Position numbers and translations under genes: made by a program. Positions 1 through 8,022 of a stretch of 64,000 nucleotides of DNA are shown piece after piece. Positions within the stretch are counted from its first letter, which is position 1; each line of letters starts with the position of its first letter. The notes under the pieces were generated by a model, which was given only the letters and a program-made list of their open reading frames with translations, had not been told where the DNA came from and did not search any database. The DNA comes from Halorussus lipolyticus. Lineage in GTDB: Archaea > Halobacteriota > Halobacteria > Halobacteriales > Haladaptataceae. The stretch covers positions 1,694,955-1,758,954 of the forward strand of contig NZ_CP119804.1 of assembly GCF_029338375.1 (NCBI RefSeq). Direction: 5' to 3'.

Positions 1-392
1 CGCGGACTGTCGTCGATGGATTCGGTCTCGCCCTCACCGGACCCGACGAGTTCGGCACAGATTCGGAAGGCCTCGATGTCTTCGGGGTCGGCCTGCCGGA
101 GGTTGTAGACCGCTTTCTCGCCGGTACTGGCTTCGGTAGTCGTCTCGAAGACCGTCTCGCCGGTCGCCTCGCGGACGACGCGGACCCTGACCTCCGACTC
201 GCCGGCCTCGCTCCGGAGGGTGATGGCGTGGTCCGGGTCGGGCGACTTGGAGACGTAGGCGGTCTCCGCCCCGCTTCCGGACTCGTCGGTCGTGTCCTCG
301 CCGGTTCCATTTCCGGCGTCAGTCACGCACCCCGCAGAGGCGAGGGAGACGCCGACCGCGGCGAGGAGCGAGCGTCGTGTCGTCACTGGCAC
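1..392 (-). CDS. Tat/lipobox lipoprotein, C-terminus cut by window edge
   Basis: The start is taken at a GTG at 392 (a second GTG at 386 is possible); there is no ATG. The N-terminus reads VPVTTRRSLLAAVGVSLASAGC, so an RR pair, a hydrophobic stretch and a lipobox-like cysteine are all present, as in haloarchaeal Tat-exported lipoproteins. The mature part is acidic, with TESIDDSP near the window edge. The ORF is open to base 1, so the C-terminus is missing. I do not recognise a domain. A role at the outer face of the membrane is inferred from the signal alone. Confidence 0.75.
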   Translation of the reverse strand, partial: MPVTTRRSLLAAVGVSLASAGCVTDAGNGTGEDTTDESGSGAETAYVSKSPDPDHAITLRSEAGESEVRVRVVREATGETVFETTTEASTGEKAVYNLRQADPEDIEAFRICAELVGSGEGETESIDDSP

Positions 393-447
393 ACGTCAGT
401 CTGCGAGGGAGTTCGCCATAAGTCTTCTAGAGGGTAACAGACGCCCT

Positions 448-864
448 TCAGTCTCGGTCCGGGTTCTCGTCGCGGGCGGTGACGCTGTTGGGGCGGATTT
501 TGACCACGACTCGCGCGCCCTCGTCGTCCCGAGGGTACTCCTCGACGCCCAAGTAGCGTTGCGCGAGTCGGTTGACGTGTTCGACCGCGCCGTCCTCGGT
601 GAGTTCGGCCACCTCGCCCCGGACCGAGAGGAACCGGTAGGGGTCGTCGGGGTCGGTCATCGAGACGGCGACGTGGCAGTTCTCGTCTATGTTCTGCTCC
701 TTACGCGACCCCCTGACGGTGTTGACCAGCAGGAGGTTGTCGTCGGCGTCGTAGTCTATCCAGACCGGGACCGAGTGGGGCGTCCCGTCCGGCAGGAGGG
801 TGGCGATGTGAGCGAACGTCGGTTTGTCGAAAAGGTCGCGGAAAGAGTCGGGTATCGTTGGCAC
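448..864 (-). CDS. Pyridoxamine 5'-phosphate oxidase (PPOX) family flavin/F420 protein
   Basis: 138 residues from a GTG at 864; the longer reading frame upstream runs through an unrelated gene and was not used. The N-terminus IPDSFRDLFDKPTFAHIATLLPDGTPHSVPVWIDYD is the typical opening of the split-barrel PPOX fold: helix, then A.IAT..PDG.P...P.W. Later NTVRGSRKEQNI and HVAVSMTDPDDPYRFLSVRGEV match the cofactor-binding barrel. Family members bind FMN or F420 and reduce small substrates. The substrate here is unknown. It shares the minus strand with the DUF2071 gene upstream, about 90 bases away. Confidence 0.85.
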   Translation of the reverse strand: MPTIPDSFRDLFDKPTFAHIATLLPDGTPHSVPVWIDYDADDNLLLVNTVRGSRKEQNIDENCHVAVSMTDPDDPYRFLSVRGEVAELTEDGAVEHVNRLAQRYLGVEEYPRDDEGARVVVKIRPNSVTARDENPDRD

Positions 865-953
865 GACACACCACACCACGGCGAAACGTAAATCGGTACT
901 GCCGTCGGGCCGGACTGCCCGGTCGGCGGTGGTCGCGGCCGGGTCGGCAATGG

Positions 954-1646
954 TCACGGCCGGAAGGGCGTCCGAACCGTGAACTTGGCCATCGGCGCGT
1001 ACCGCACCATCGGGTCCGCCGAGGACGCCGGGAGACCGACCGATTCGAGGAGACCGTCGGCGTGGACCGTCGCCTCGGCCGGGCAGAGTCGCCACGGGTC
1101 GTGTTCGACCCGAGAACACCAGACCGTCCCGTCCCGGACCAGATAGAGGCGGTACCGCTCGGCGAGGAAGGCCGACAGCGAGTCGCACTCTGCGTGGGAG
1201 GGTCGGCCGGTGGGGCGATACGTCGCCGCGAATCTGGCGGGCGAGTCGTCGGTGTGGAGGCGGTTGCTCTCGAAGCGCCGCCACTCGCCGTCGGTCTCGA
1301 AGTCGATTTCGGCGTGGTGGTAGGGCAGGCCCCAGAGCGCGCGAGCGACCCGGACCCCCAGCGAGGTCCCGGCATCGAGGCTCAGGAAGTAGACTCCGGG
1401 CCGGGTCTCGTGGCGGACGTAGGTCCGGAGGTTGACCTGCGGAAAGTCGAGGCCGGCAGGTTCGGGCAGAAGCCACGGCCGACTCGCCGCCACGAGCGAG
1501 GGGAGCGCCGACACCCACGCCGACCCTCGTCGGGTGTCCACGTCGAGTTCGTCCGGGACGAGGGACTGGACCCGCGAGGCCTCGACCGGCCAGTGGGCGA
1601 ACAGGCCGTCACGCCACGTCAGGGATACCGCAGGGAGGTCTCGCAT
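954..1646 (-). CDS. DUF2071 (YqjF-like) protein
   Basis: 230 residues from the ATG at 1646; a TTG at 1673 would add nine residues. SLTWRDGLFAHWPVEASRVQSLVPDELDVDT near the start and NLRTYVRHETRPGVYFLSLDAGTSLGVRVARALWGLPYHHAEI in the middle are hallmarks of DUF2071 proteins (an acetoacetate-decarboxylase-like beta fold). The biochemical role of the family is not established. The gene is divergent from the ZIP transporter at 1802, so the 1647-1801 gap probably holds both promoters. Confidence 0.85.
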   Translation of the reverse strand: MRDLPAVSLTWRDGLFAHWPVEASRVQSLVPDELDVDTRRGSAWVSALPSLVAASRPWLLPEPAGLDFPQVNLRTYVRHETRPGVYFLSLDAGTSLGVRVARALWGLPYHHAEIDFETDGEWRRFESNRLHTDDSPARFAATYRPTGRPSHAECDSLSAFLAERYRLYLVRDGTVWCSRVEHDPWRLCPAEATVHADGLLESVGLPASSADPMVRYAPMAKFTVRTPFRP

Positions 1647-1772
1647 ACCGCCACGGACGGCCTCGAACGGCAAATACGCCCCGGACGCCTCGGCTACCTC
1701 GGCGTCTCCTCCGGCGGCGAGACTCGGCCGACTCGTCAGCCAAATTTACAGAAATACGCTCGACCGACGTGC

Positions 1773-1779
1773 TTATTAA
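1773..1779 (+). promoter_or_regulatory. TATA box of the ZIP transporter gene
   Basis: TTATTAA lies 23-29 bases before the ATG at 1802. That spacing predicts a start of transcription at or next to the start codon, the leaderless arrangement common in haloarchaea. Confidence 0.5.
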
Positions 1780-1801
1780 CTCGGGCTAGTTGTTTAACAA
1801 C

Positions 1802-2632
1802 ATGCGTGTCTCTCGGCTCGGTCTCGTCGGTCCGGTGGTACTTCTGGCACTCACTCCGTTCGCACTCTGGGCGAACCTGACCAAAGTCGTCGGCATCTCG
1901 TGGGTCGCGTTCGCGGCGATGGCGGGGTCAGCACTCGTCGGCGAACGGGCGGGCGCGACGACCAATGCCGGACGACTGGTCTGGGGCTACGGTCTCGCCA
2001 GCGGCGCGATGATAACCAGCGCGGCGGTGTTCATCGTGCCCGGAGCCATCGGCCACCATCCGAAGTTCGGCGGATTCGGCATCGCGTTCGGCGTGTTGGT
2101 CGGGTTCTCGGCCCACACGCTCGGCCACCGAGCGATGCACTTGGACCTCCCGTTCGACCACACCGCAATCGAGTTGGCGGCCCACTCGCTGGCGGCGGGG
2201 GCCATCATCGGACTGGTCTACGGCAACATGCCGAATCTGGGACTGCTCCTCGGGCTTGCCATCGTCTCCCACAAGGGACCCGCGGGCTACGCCGCGGCCG
2301 ACCGACTCCGGCGTGCCGACAAACCCGTCTCGTTTCTGCTCCTCCCGTCCGCAGGGGTCGGGATTACGGCGATTCCGTCCGCGCTCCTCACGCTCCCGAG
2401 TAGCGACCCGGTGAACGCTCTCGTCTTCGGGTTCGCCGCCGGCGTGTTCCTCCACGTCGCCATGGACTTCCTTCCCCAGTGCGAGTTGGGCGGCGAGGTC
2501 TACGAGGTCGCTCAAGTCACCGACGACGCCCACGAACTGTTGGACCGACTTCGGACGCAGGCCGTGGCGAGTACCGGTCTCGGCGGCGTGGCGGTGTTCG
2601 TCGCGTGGTTGGTTCTGCGCGGCGGAGCGTAA
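1802..2632 (+). CDS. ZIP family divalent metal transporter
   Basis: 276 residues, almost entirely hydrophobic, with about eight membrane segments. Start: ATG 1802 fits the TATA box; an in-frame TTG lies at 1790. HSLAAGAIIG followed by the SHKGPAGYAAADRL helix matches the paired metal-binding helices IV and V of ZIP proteins (H-S..-G and H-K.P). DFLPQCELGGEVYE near the C-terminus resembles another metal-site segment. Family members move Zn2+, Fe2+ or Mn2+ into the cytoplasm. Which ion is carried here cannot be told. No metal-dependent regulator is adjacent. Confidence 0.8.
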   Translation: MRVSRLGLVGPVVLLALTPFALWANLTKVVGISWVAFAAMAGSALVGERAGATTNAGRLVWGYGLASGAMITSAAVFIVPGAIGHHPKFGGFGIAFGVLVGFSAHTLGHRAMHLDLPFDHTAIELAAHSLAAGAIIGLVYGNMPNLGLLLGLAIVSHKGPAGYAAADRLRRADKPVSFLLLPSAGVGITAIPSALLTLPSSDPVNALVFGFAAGVFLHVAMDFLPQCELGGEVYEVAQVTDDAHELLDRLRTQAVASTGLGGVAVFVAWLVLRGGA

Positions 2633-2674
2633 CTCGCCGTCGGAGTTATTCGCCGGGACGCCGTGATTGAGGTC

Positions 2675-3103
2675 ATGACCGACGACCTCCTCGTCCCGTT
2701 CGACGGGTCGCTCCTCTCGAAGCGCGCGGTCGAGTACGTCGCCGAGAAGCACCCTGACGCCGCAGTGACGATTCTCCACGTCGTAGACCCCATCGGCGTC
2801 GTCTACGAGGCCGAGGCCCACGGTCTGGCGGACGCCGAAACGTGGCACGAACGCGCCACGGAAGCGGCCGAGCGGGCCTGCGCCGACGCGGCGAAAATCG
2901 CGGCCGACGTGGGGTGCGACGTGACGACCGCCGTCGAGACGGGGCGTCCGGCGCGGGTGATTCTGGAGTACGTCGAGGACCACGACATCGACCACGTGGT
3001 CATGGGAAGTCACGGCCGTTCCGGGGCCTCGCGGCTACTCCTCGGGAGTACCGCCGAGCGCGTGGTGCGCCGGTCACCGGTTCCCGTGACCGTGGTGCGG
3101 TGA
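2675..3103 (+). CDS. Universal stress protein, UspA family
   Basis: 142 residues from ATG 2675. It starts TDDLLVPFDGSLLSKRAVEYV, the usual beta1-alpha1 of the Usp fold. It ends with the ATP-binding signature G-2x-G-9x-G-S/T, seen as GSHGRSGASRLLLGSTAERVVRRSPVPVTVVR. Single-domain haloarchaeal Usp proteins bind nucleotide and are linked to stress survival. The exact role is unknown. It is 42 bases after the ZIP gene on the same strand and may be co-transcribed. Confidence 0.92.
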   Translation: MTDDLLVPFDGSLLSKRAVEYVAEKHPDAAVTILHVVDPIGVVYEAEAHGLADAETWHERATEAAERACADAAKIAADVGCDVTTAVETGRPARVILEYVEDHDIDHVVMGSHGRSGASRLLLGSTAERVVRRSPVPVTVVR

Positions 3104-3303
3104 CGGCTTCCCCGACCGTGGGCGGTGACATCGAACGGCGTGCCGACCGCCGGGACCCCTGCAGGTTCGGAACGCGAAACGGCACCGAACGCCACAAACA
3201 GAAATAAGATGTTTAGGGAAACCTATTTCCAGCTTAGAAAAACATTTATGGGCGTCTAAGATGCGCAAGTGATTCCGAAACCGAACCCTTACCGCCACAC
3301 CGA

Positions 3304-3311
3304 GTTTTAAG
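3304..3311 (+). promoter_or_regulatory. TATA box for the dgcN-dgcA operon
   Basis: An AGTTTTAA element is centred about 28 bases before the ATG at 3336, predicting a leaderless mRNA. The rest of the 3104-3335 gap shows no gene. A second A/T-rich stretch at 3205-3250 might be an upstream element. Confidence 0.5.
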
Positions 3312-3335
3312 CCCCGGTCCGACCACCTACCACGC

Positions 3336-4361
3336 ATGAGAGTTGCCGTACTCGCCCACGAGAAGTTCCCCGACCGCGCCAAGACTGCGGTCGGTCTGCT
3401 CCGCTACGCCGATTACGAAGTCGAGGCCGTCCTCGACCGAGACCACGCCGGCGAGCGAGTCTCCGACCACGTGTCCGACGTGCAGGACGCCCCAATCGTC
3501 GCCGAGATGGCCGACGCGCCCGAGGTAGACGCGCTGATAATCGGCATCGCGCCCATCGGCGGCGGGTTCGACGAGTCGTGGCGCTCGGACGTGACCACCG
3601 CCCTCGAACGCGGATGCGACCTGATTTCGGGCCTCCACTACTTCTTGGCGGACGACGAGGAGTTCGCCGGCCTCGCCGAATCGAACGACGCGGACATCTG
3701 GGACGTGCGAAAGCCCCCCGAGGACCTCACCGTCGCGCAGGGAGTCGCCGACCAAGTGTCCGCCGAGGTCGTCCTCACGGTCGGCACCGACTGCTCGGTC
3801 GGGAAGATGACCGCCACCCTCGAACTGCTGGAATCAGCCCGCGAACGCGGCGTTGACGCCGGATTCATCCCCACCGGGCAGACCGGTATCATGATTGAAG
3901 GGTGGGGCAACCCCATCGACCGCGTGGTCAGCGACTTCACCGCCGGAGCGGTCGAGGAGATGATTCTCGAACGCGGCGACGACTACGACTACCTGTTCGT
4001 GGAGGGCCAAGGGAGCATCGTCCACCCGGCCTACTCCGCGGTCACCTGCGGCATCCTCCACGGGTCGATGGCGGACAAGTTGGTCCTCTGTCACGAGGCG
4101 GGCCGCGAGGTCGTCCACGGCTACGAGGAGTTCGACCTGCCGCCCGTCCCCGACTACGTGGACCTCTACGAGGACCTCGCCCGACCGGTCGCCGAGACCG
4201 AAATCGTGGCCGGGGCGCTCAACACCAAGCACGTCGCCGACGACGCCTCAGCGCGTGACGCCGTGGCGACCTTCGGCGAGGAACTCGACGCCCCGGCGAC
4301 CGACCCGGTTCGGTTCGGTGACGGTGACGAGATGGACGCCGTGCTGGAGGCGATTCTATGA
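3336..4361 (+). CDS. dgcN: D-glutamate N-acetyltransferase DgcN (DUF1611)
   Basis: 341 residues with two domains. Residues 1-145 are Rossmann-like (GIAPIGGGFDESWRSDV). The C-terminal domain has a P-loop-like GTDCSVGKM at 150-158 and VEGQGSI at 222-228. This is the DUF1611 architecture. Established knowledge: DgcN acetylates D-Glu to N-acetyl-D-Glu in marine bacteria, and dgcN-dgcA pairs are reported in halophilic archaea. The ATGA overlap with dgcA at 4358-4361 supports one operon. Older databases call the family DUF1611 or a putative NAD-dependent epimerase. Confidence 0.85.
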   Translation: MRVAVLAHEKFPDRAKTAVGLLRYADYEVEAVLDRDHAGERVSDHVSDVQDAPIVAEMADAPEVDALIIGIAPIGGGFDESWRSDVTTALERGCDLISGLHYFLADDEEFAGLAESNDADIWDVRKPPEDLTVAQGVADQVSAEVVLTVGTDCSVGKMTATLELLESARERGVDAGFIPTGQTGIMIEGWGNPIDRVVSDFTAGAVEEMILERGDDYDYLFVEGQGSIVHPAYSAVTCGILHGSMADKLVLCHEAGREVVHGYEEFDLPPVPDYVDLYEDLARPVAETEIVAGALNTKHVADDASARDAVATFGEELDAPATDPVRFGDGDEMDAVLEAIL

Positions 4362-5398
4362 GCCTCGACGCCGAGTTCGAGCGCGTCTCGCTCCCCCTCG
4401 AAAACGCCTTCACAATCTCTCGCGGGACCCAAGAGACCGCCGAGAACGTCGTGGTCCGTATCAAGGACGACGACGGCATCGAGGGCATCGGTGCGGCCGC
4501 ACCCTCCAGCCACTACGGCGAGACCGCAGACACCGTGGAAGCGGTCCTGCCCGACCTCCTCGAAGTCGTGGAAGCGGTGGGCGACCCCCACCAACTCGAC
4601 CGCATCGAGCGCCGGATGCGCGAGACCGTCGAGCGCAACCCGTCCGCGAGGTGCGCGGTCAGCATCGCGCTCCACGACGTGGTGGCCAAGCGCGCCGACC
4701 TGCCCCTCTACCGCTACTGGGGACTGGACGCCGAGGAGTCCGTCACGTCCTCCTACACCATCGGCATCGACTCGACCGAGAAGATGGCCGAGAAGACCGA
4801 GACGGCGGTCGAACGCGGCTACGACGTGCTGAAGGTCAAGGTCGGCACCGACCGCGACGAAGAAATCATCTCGACAGTCCGAGAACACGCCCCCGAGGCC
4901 ACCATCCGAGTGGACGCCAACGAGGCGTGGTCGCCCCGCGAGGCCGTCCGGAAAATCGAGGACTTGGCGGAGTACGACCTCGAATTCGTGGAGCAACCCG
5001 TCTCGGCCGACGACCCCGAGGGCCTGAAGTTCGTCCGGAATCGGTCCGCGCTCCCAATCGCGGCCGACGAGTCCTGCGTCACGCTGGCCGACATCCCGCG
5101 AATCGCCGACAAGGCCGACATCGCCAACCTGAAACTCATGAAGTGCGGCGGCCTCCGCGAGGCCAAGCGAATGATTCACACGGCCAGAGCGCACGGTCTG
5201 GAAGTCATGCTCGGGTGCATGATAGAGTCGAACGCCGCCATCGCTGGCGCGGCCCACCTCGCGCCCCTGTTGGACTACGCCGACTTGGACGGGGCGCTCC
5301 TGCTGGCCGAGGACGAGTACGCCGGCGTCCCGATGCCCGAGGGCGACATCGACCTCGCGGGCCTCGACAGGGCCGGGACCGGCGCGCGACCCGAATAA
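4358..5398 (+). CDS. dgcA: N-acetyl-D-glutamate racemase DgcA (enolase superfamily)
   Basis: 346 residues. Enolase-superfamily residues are all visible: the KVKVG motif (K159/K161), metal ligands D186 (DAN), E212 (EQP) and D237 (DES), and the second base K262 in KLMKCGG. This is the dipeptide-epimerase-like branch. Because the partner upstream is DgcN, conversion of N-acetyl-D-Glu to N-acetyl-L-Glu is the likely reaction. Without that context it would be called L-Ala-D/L-Glu epimerase. Its stop codon lies inside the first unit of a 31-bp tandem repeat. No deacetylase gene follows directly. Confidence 0.85.
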   Translation: MSLDAEFERVSLPLENAFTISRGTQETAENVVVRIKDDDGIEGIGAAAPSSHYGETADTVEAVLPDLLEVVEAVGDPHQLDRIERRMRETVERNPSARCAVSIALHDVVAKRADLPLYRYWGLDAEESVTSSYTIGIDSTEKMAEKTETAVERGYDVLKVKVGTDRDEEIISTVREHAPEATIRVDANEAWSPREAVRKIEDLAEYDLEFVEQPVSADDPEGLKFVRNRSALPIAADESCVTLADIPRIADKADIANLKLMKCGGLREAKRMIHTARAHGLEVMLGCMIESNAAIAGAAHLAPLLDYADLDGALLLAEDEYAGVPMPEGDIDLAGLDRAGTGARPE

Positions 5399-5511
5399 GG
5401 TCGTCTTCGTTTCCGGACGACCCGAATAAGGTCGCCTTCGTTTCCGGGCGACCCGAGTAAGGTCGCCTTCGTTTCCGGGCGACCCGAGTAAGACCGCCTT
5501 CTCCTCGATTC
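5388..5511 (+). repeat. 31-bp tandem repeat, about four units, overlapping the dgcA stop
   Basis: Units start at 5388, 5419, 5450 and 5481, each opening GACCCGARTAAG and continuing with GTCGYCTTCGTTTCCGG. The period is exactly 31 bp. The first unit includes the last codons and the TAA of dgcA. The fourth decays after about 12 bases. The period is not a multiple of three, so it does not extend a reading frame. Confidence 0.9.
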
Positions 5512-5554
5512 TGCCACAATCCCTATTGTCGCCTACTGAGTTGTAGTGGTACGG

Positions 5555-6352
5555 ATGGGGAAAGGGGAGACACCTGCGGAGACAGCCCGCGAGACCGGCG
5601 AGTCGGTCTACGACGGACTGCTCAGCGTCGTCGTGACTGGTATCGCTATCATCGTCCCGCTCGTCGTGACTATCTGGGTGTTGGCGATGATTATCAACTT
5701 CGTGGCCGGGGCGTTTGGTCCCGTCGTCGCGGTGCTTGAGTGGACCGGCGTCGTGGCGCTCTTTCGCAACCTCTGGGTCGGCCAGTTCTTCGCCCAGTTG
5801 GGCGTCTACAGCATCGTCTTCGAGTACGTCCCGGAGTTCGTCGCGGTCGTGTTGCTACTGGCCAGCATCGTCGCCATCGGGTCGCTGGCCCACGTCAGGT
5901 ACGGCGAGCGACTCGTGGTCGCCATCGACTCGGCGCTCGCCGACGTGCCCGGAATCGGGTCGGTCTACCAGAGCTTTCGCCGGGTCGGCGACGCGATGCT
6001 CGGGAGCGAGGCCGAGAACTTCGAGGACGTGAAACTCGTGGAGTACCCCCGCGAGGAGTCGTACATCATCGGCTTCGAGACGGCAGACGCCCCGGAGGCC
6101 ATCAACGAGGCCGTCGAGGAGGAGAACCTCGTGGCGATGTTCCTCCCCTTCGCGCCGAACCCCGTGATGGGCGGCTACCTCGCCCACATCCCCGAGAACC
6201 GAGTCTACGACGTGGACATGACCGTCGAGGAGGGTATTCGGACCATCATCACCAGCGGTATCGCCGCGGGAGAGGACGGCGGCGACGACTTCGCTGTGGG
6301 TAACATTCCCGGCGTGGAACACGACAACGACAGTCCGGCGAAGGCCGACTGA
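5555..6352 (+). CDS. DUF502 family membrane protein
   Basis: 265 residues from ATG 5555 (GTG 5546 is also possible). Two strong membrane segments are visible: LLSVVVTGIAIIVPLVVTIWVLAMIINFV near the N-terminus and FVAVVLLLASIVAIGSLAHV near residue 110. Then comes the conserved ...PGIGSVYQSFRRVGDAMLGS and FLPFAPNPVMGGYLAHIPENRVYDVDMTVEEGIRTIITSGI typical of DUF502. Family function is unknown. The cytoplasmic tail is very acidic. It stands alone between the repeat tract and the convergent antiporter gene. Confidence 0.85.
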   Translation: MGKGETPAETARETGESVYDGLLSVVVTGIAIIVPLVVTIWVLAMIINFVAGAFGPVVAVLEWTGVVALFRNLWVGQFFAQLGVYSIVFEYVPEFVAVVLLLASIVAIGSLAHVRYGERLVVAIDSALADVPGIGSVYQSFRRVGDAMLGSEAENFEDVKLVEYPREESYIIGFETADAPEAINEAVEEENLVAMFLPFAPNPVMGGYLAHIPENRVYDVDMTVEEGIRTIITSGIAAGEDGGDDFAVGNIPGVEHDNDSPAKAD

Positions 6353-6375
6353 GAAACCGTCAGAATCGACCGGGT

Positions 6376-7830
6376 TCAGTCGTCGGCCGACGCCGCAGTC
6401 GGCGAGTCGGCGGTCTCTTTTCGAGTGGTGGCCCGGCCGGTCAGTGCCATGACCAGCAGGACCAGCGGCGAGAGGTACGCGAAGAAGTAGAAGGGCGCGT
6501 ACTGGAGCGACGACTGGAGACCGAACACCGAGGCCATGTAGACGCCGCCGGCGTGCCACGGAAAGAGCGCCCCGGTCGGCGTTCCGGCGGCCTCGACGGC
6601 GCGCGAGAGGTCACTGCTCTCCAAGTCGTACTCGTCGTAGAGGTTCCGGAGGGTCATCCCCGGCACCACGATGGCCATGTACTGCTGGGCGCTGAAGGCG
6701 TTGACGAGGATTGCGGAGGCACCCGAACTCACGACCAGTCCGGTCGCGCTCCGAACTCTCTCGGCGAGGTAGTGGGCCAGCACCGCGAGGACGCCCATCC
6801 CTTCCAGCAGGCCGCCGAGCGAGAGCGCGGCGACCACGACCGAGATGGTCCACGCGGACCCGGAGACTCCTCCGGCGGCCAGCAGGTCGTTGACCAACGT
6901 CGTGCCGGTCTCGGGCGCGGTCCCGTTGAGGAACACGTCCCACGCCGCGGTGAAGCCAGCGCCCTGCACCGCGATGGTCGTAAAGACGCCCGCGAAGACC
7001 CCTGCGACGAGCGACGGGAGCGCGGGGTAGCCGTAGAGCGCGAGGCCGAAGGTGACGACCAGCGGGAGGAAGACCAACACAGAGAGGTCGTAGGTGCCGA
7101 CCAGCGCGCCCTGAATCTCGGCGACTTGGCCCTCAGGAATCGCGCCGCCGGCGCGCAGACCCAGCAGGGCGTAGAGGACCAGCGCGATGCCGAACGCGAT
7201 GGCGGTGCCGGTCCGCATCGCCCGGATGTGGTCGTAGAGGTCGGTGTTAGTGACTGCGGCCGCGAGGTTGGTCGTGTCCGAGAGGGGCGACTGCTTGTCG
7301 CCGGCGTAGGCACCGCTCAGAATCGCTCCGGCGGTCATGGGTTCGGGGATGCCGAGGCCCGACCCGATGCCGATGAACGCGACGCCCAGCGTCCCCGCGG
7401 TGGTCCACGACGACCCGATGGAGAAGGCCACGATGGCCGCCAGAATCGCCGTCGCGGGCAGGAAGACCTCGGGCGTGAGAATCGACAGGCCGTAGTACAT
7501 CAGGCCCGGAATCGTCCCGGAACTGACCCACGTGGCGATGAGCGCGTAGATAGTGAACAGGATGAGGATGGCCTGCAACCCCATCAGGAGGCTATCGGCG
7601 ATGCCGTCGTACAACTCGTCCCACGAGAGACCCATCCAGTAGTAGCCGACCAGTCCGGTCAGGACGATGCTCCACAGGAGCGGCGCGTGGGGGTTCATCC
7701 CTAACAGTCCGGACCCGACGCCGAGGAAGACGATTACGCCGAGGACGGGCACCAACGCTTGGGCCAGCGTCGGCCGTCGCTCGGGCGACAGTTCTTCGTA
7801 GGTGAGCGGTTCGAAGTCGAGCGAAGCCAT
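6376..7830 (-). CDS. Na+/H+ antiporter, NhaC family
   Basis: 484 residues from ATG 7830, with about eleven hydrophobic segments. GSSWTTAGTLGVAFIGIGSGLGIPEPMTAGAILSGAYAGDKQSPLSDTTNLAAAV is the NhaC core around the ion-binding region. The C-terminal half has VNAFSAQQYMAIVVPGMTL and TPTGALFPWHAGGVYMASVFG, also conserved. It would exchange Na+ for H+ across the cell membrane, though some NhaC-like proteins carry organic substrates. A TATA-like TTTTAATA at 7864-7857 is spaced for a leaderless start. Confidence 0.9.
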   Translation of the reverse strand: MASLDFEPLTYEELSPERRPTLAQALVPVLGVIVFLGVGSGLLGMNPHAPLLWSIVLTGLVGYYWMGLSWDELYDGIADSLLMGLQAILILFTIYALIATWVSSGTIPGLMYYGLSILTPEVFLPATAILAAIVAFSIGSSWTTAGTLGVAFIGIGSGLGIPEPMTAGAILSGAYAGDKQSPLSDTTNLAAAVTNTDLYDHIRAMRTGTAIAFGIALVLYALLGLRAGGAIPEGQVAEIQGALVGTYDLSVLVFLPLVVTFGLALYGYPALPSLVAGVFAGVFTTIAVQGAGFTAAWDVFLNGTAPETGTTLVNDLLAAGGVSGSAWTISVVVAALSLGGLLEGMGVLAVLAHYLAERVRSATGLVVSSGASAILVNAFSAQQYMAIVVPGMTLRNLYDEYDLESSDLSRAVEAAGTPTGALFPWHAGGVYMASVFGLQSSLQYAPFYFFAYLSPLVLLVMALTGRATTRKETADSPTAASADD

Positions 7831-7856
7831 TGACACCCCATCGTATTACTTAGAGG

Positions 7857-7864
7857 TATTAAAA
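7857..7864 (-). promoter_or_regulatory. TATA box of the NhaC-family gene
   Basis: TTTTAATA on the minus strand lies about 27 bases before the ATG at 7830. The rest of the 7831-8022 gap is non-coding. Confidence 0.5.
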
Positions 7865-8022
7865 TGGCTTGTTTTTATTCCCATAAAGAATATTCAAATT
7901 GCGGTTTGCTACCGGTAGCCACGACTGAGCCGACGAGAGAGCGACTGAAACCAGAGAATCGGAGATTCCTGCCGAAAGCTAAGAGTTCGGCCCAGAGACG
8001 AGGAGAATCGCCAGGAGATTGA

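Noticed and set aside
448..1518. 356-codon frame covering the PPOX gene and much of the DUF2071 gene
   Set aside because: Only the last 138 codons resemble a protein. The rest is the opposite-frame shadow of the DUF2071 gene, typical for high-GC DNA.
4358..5398. Naming the enolase-superfamily gene as L-Ala-D/L-Glu epimerase
   Set aside because: The residues fit both, but the overlapping DUF1611 partner makes the D-glutamate route more likely.
5388..5511. 31-bp repeat as a CRISPR
   Set aside because: The units are directly adjacent with no spacer, so it is a simple tandem repeat.
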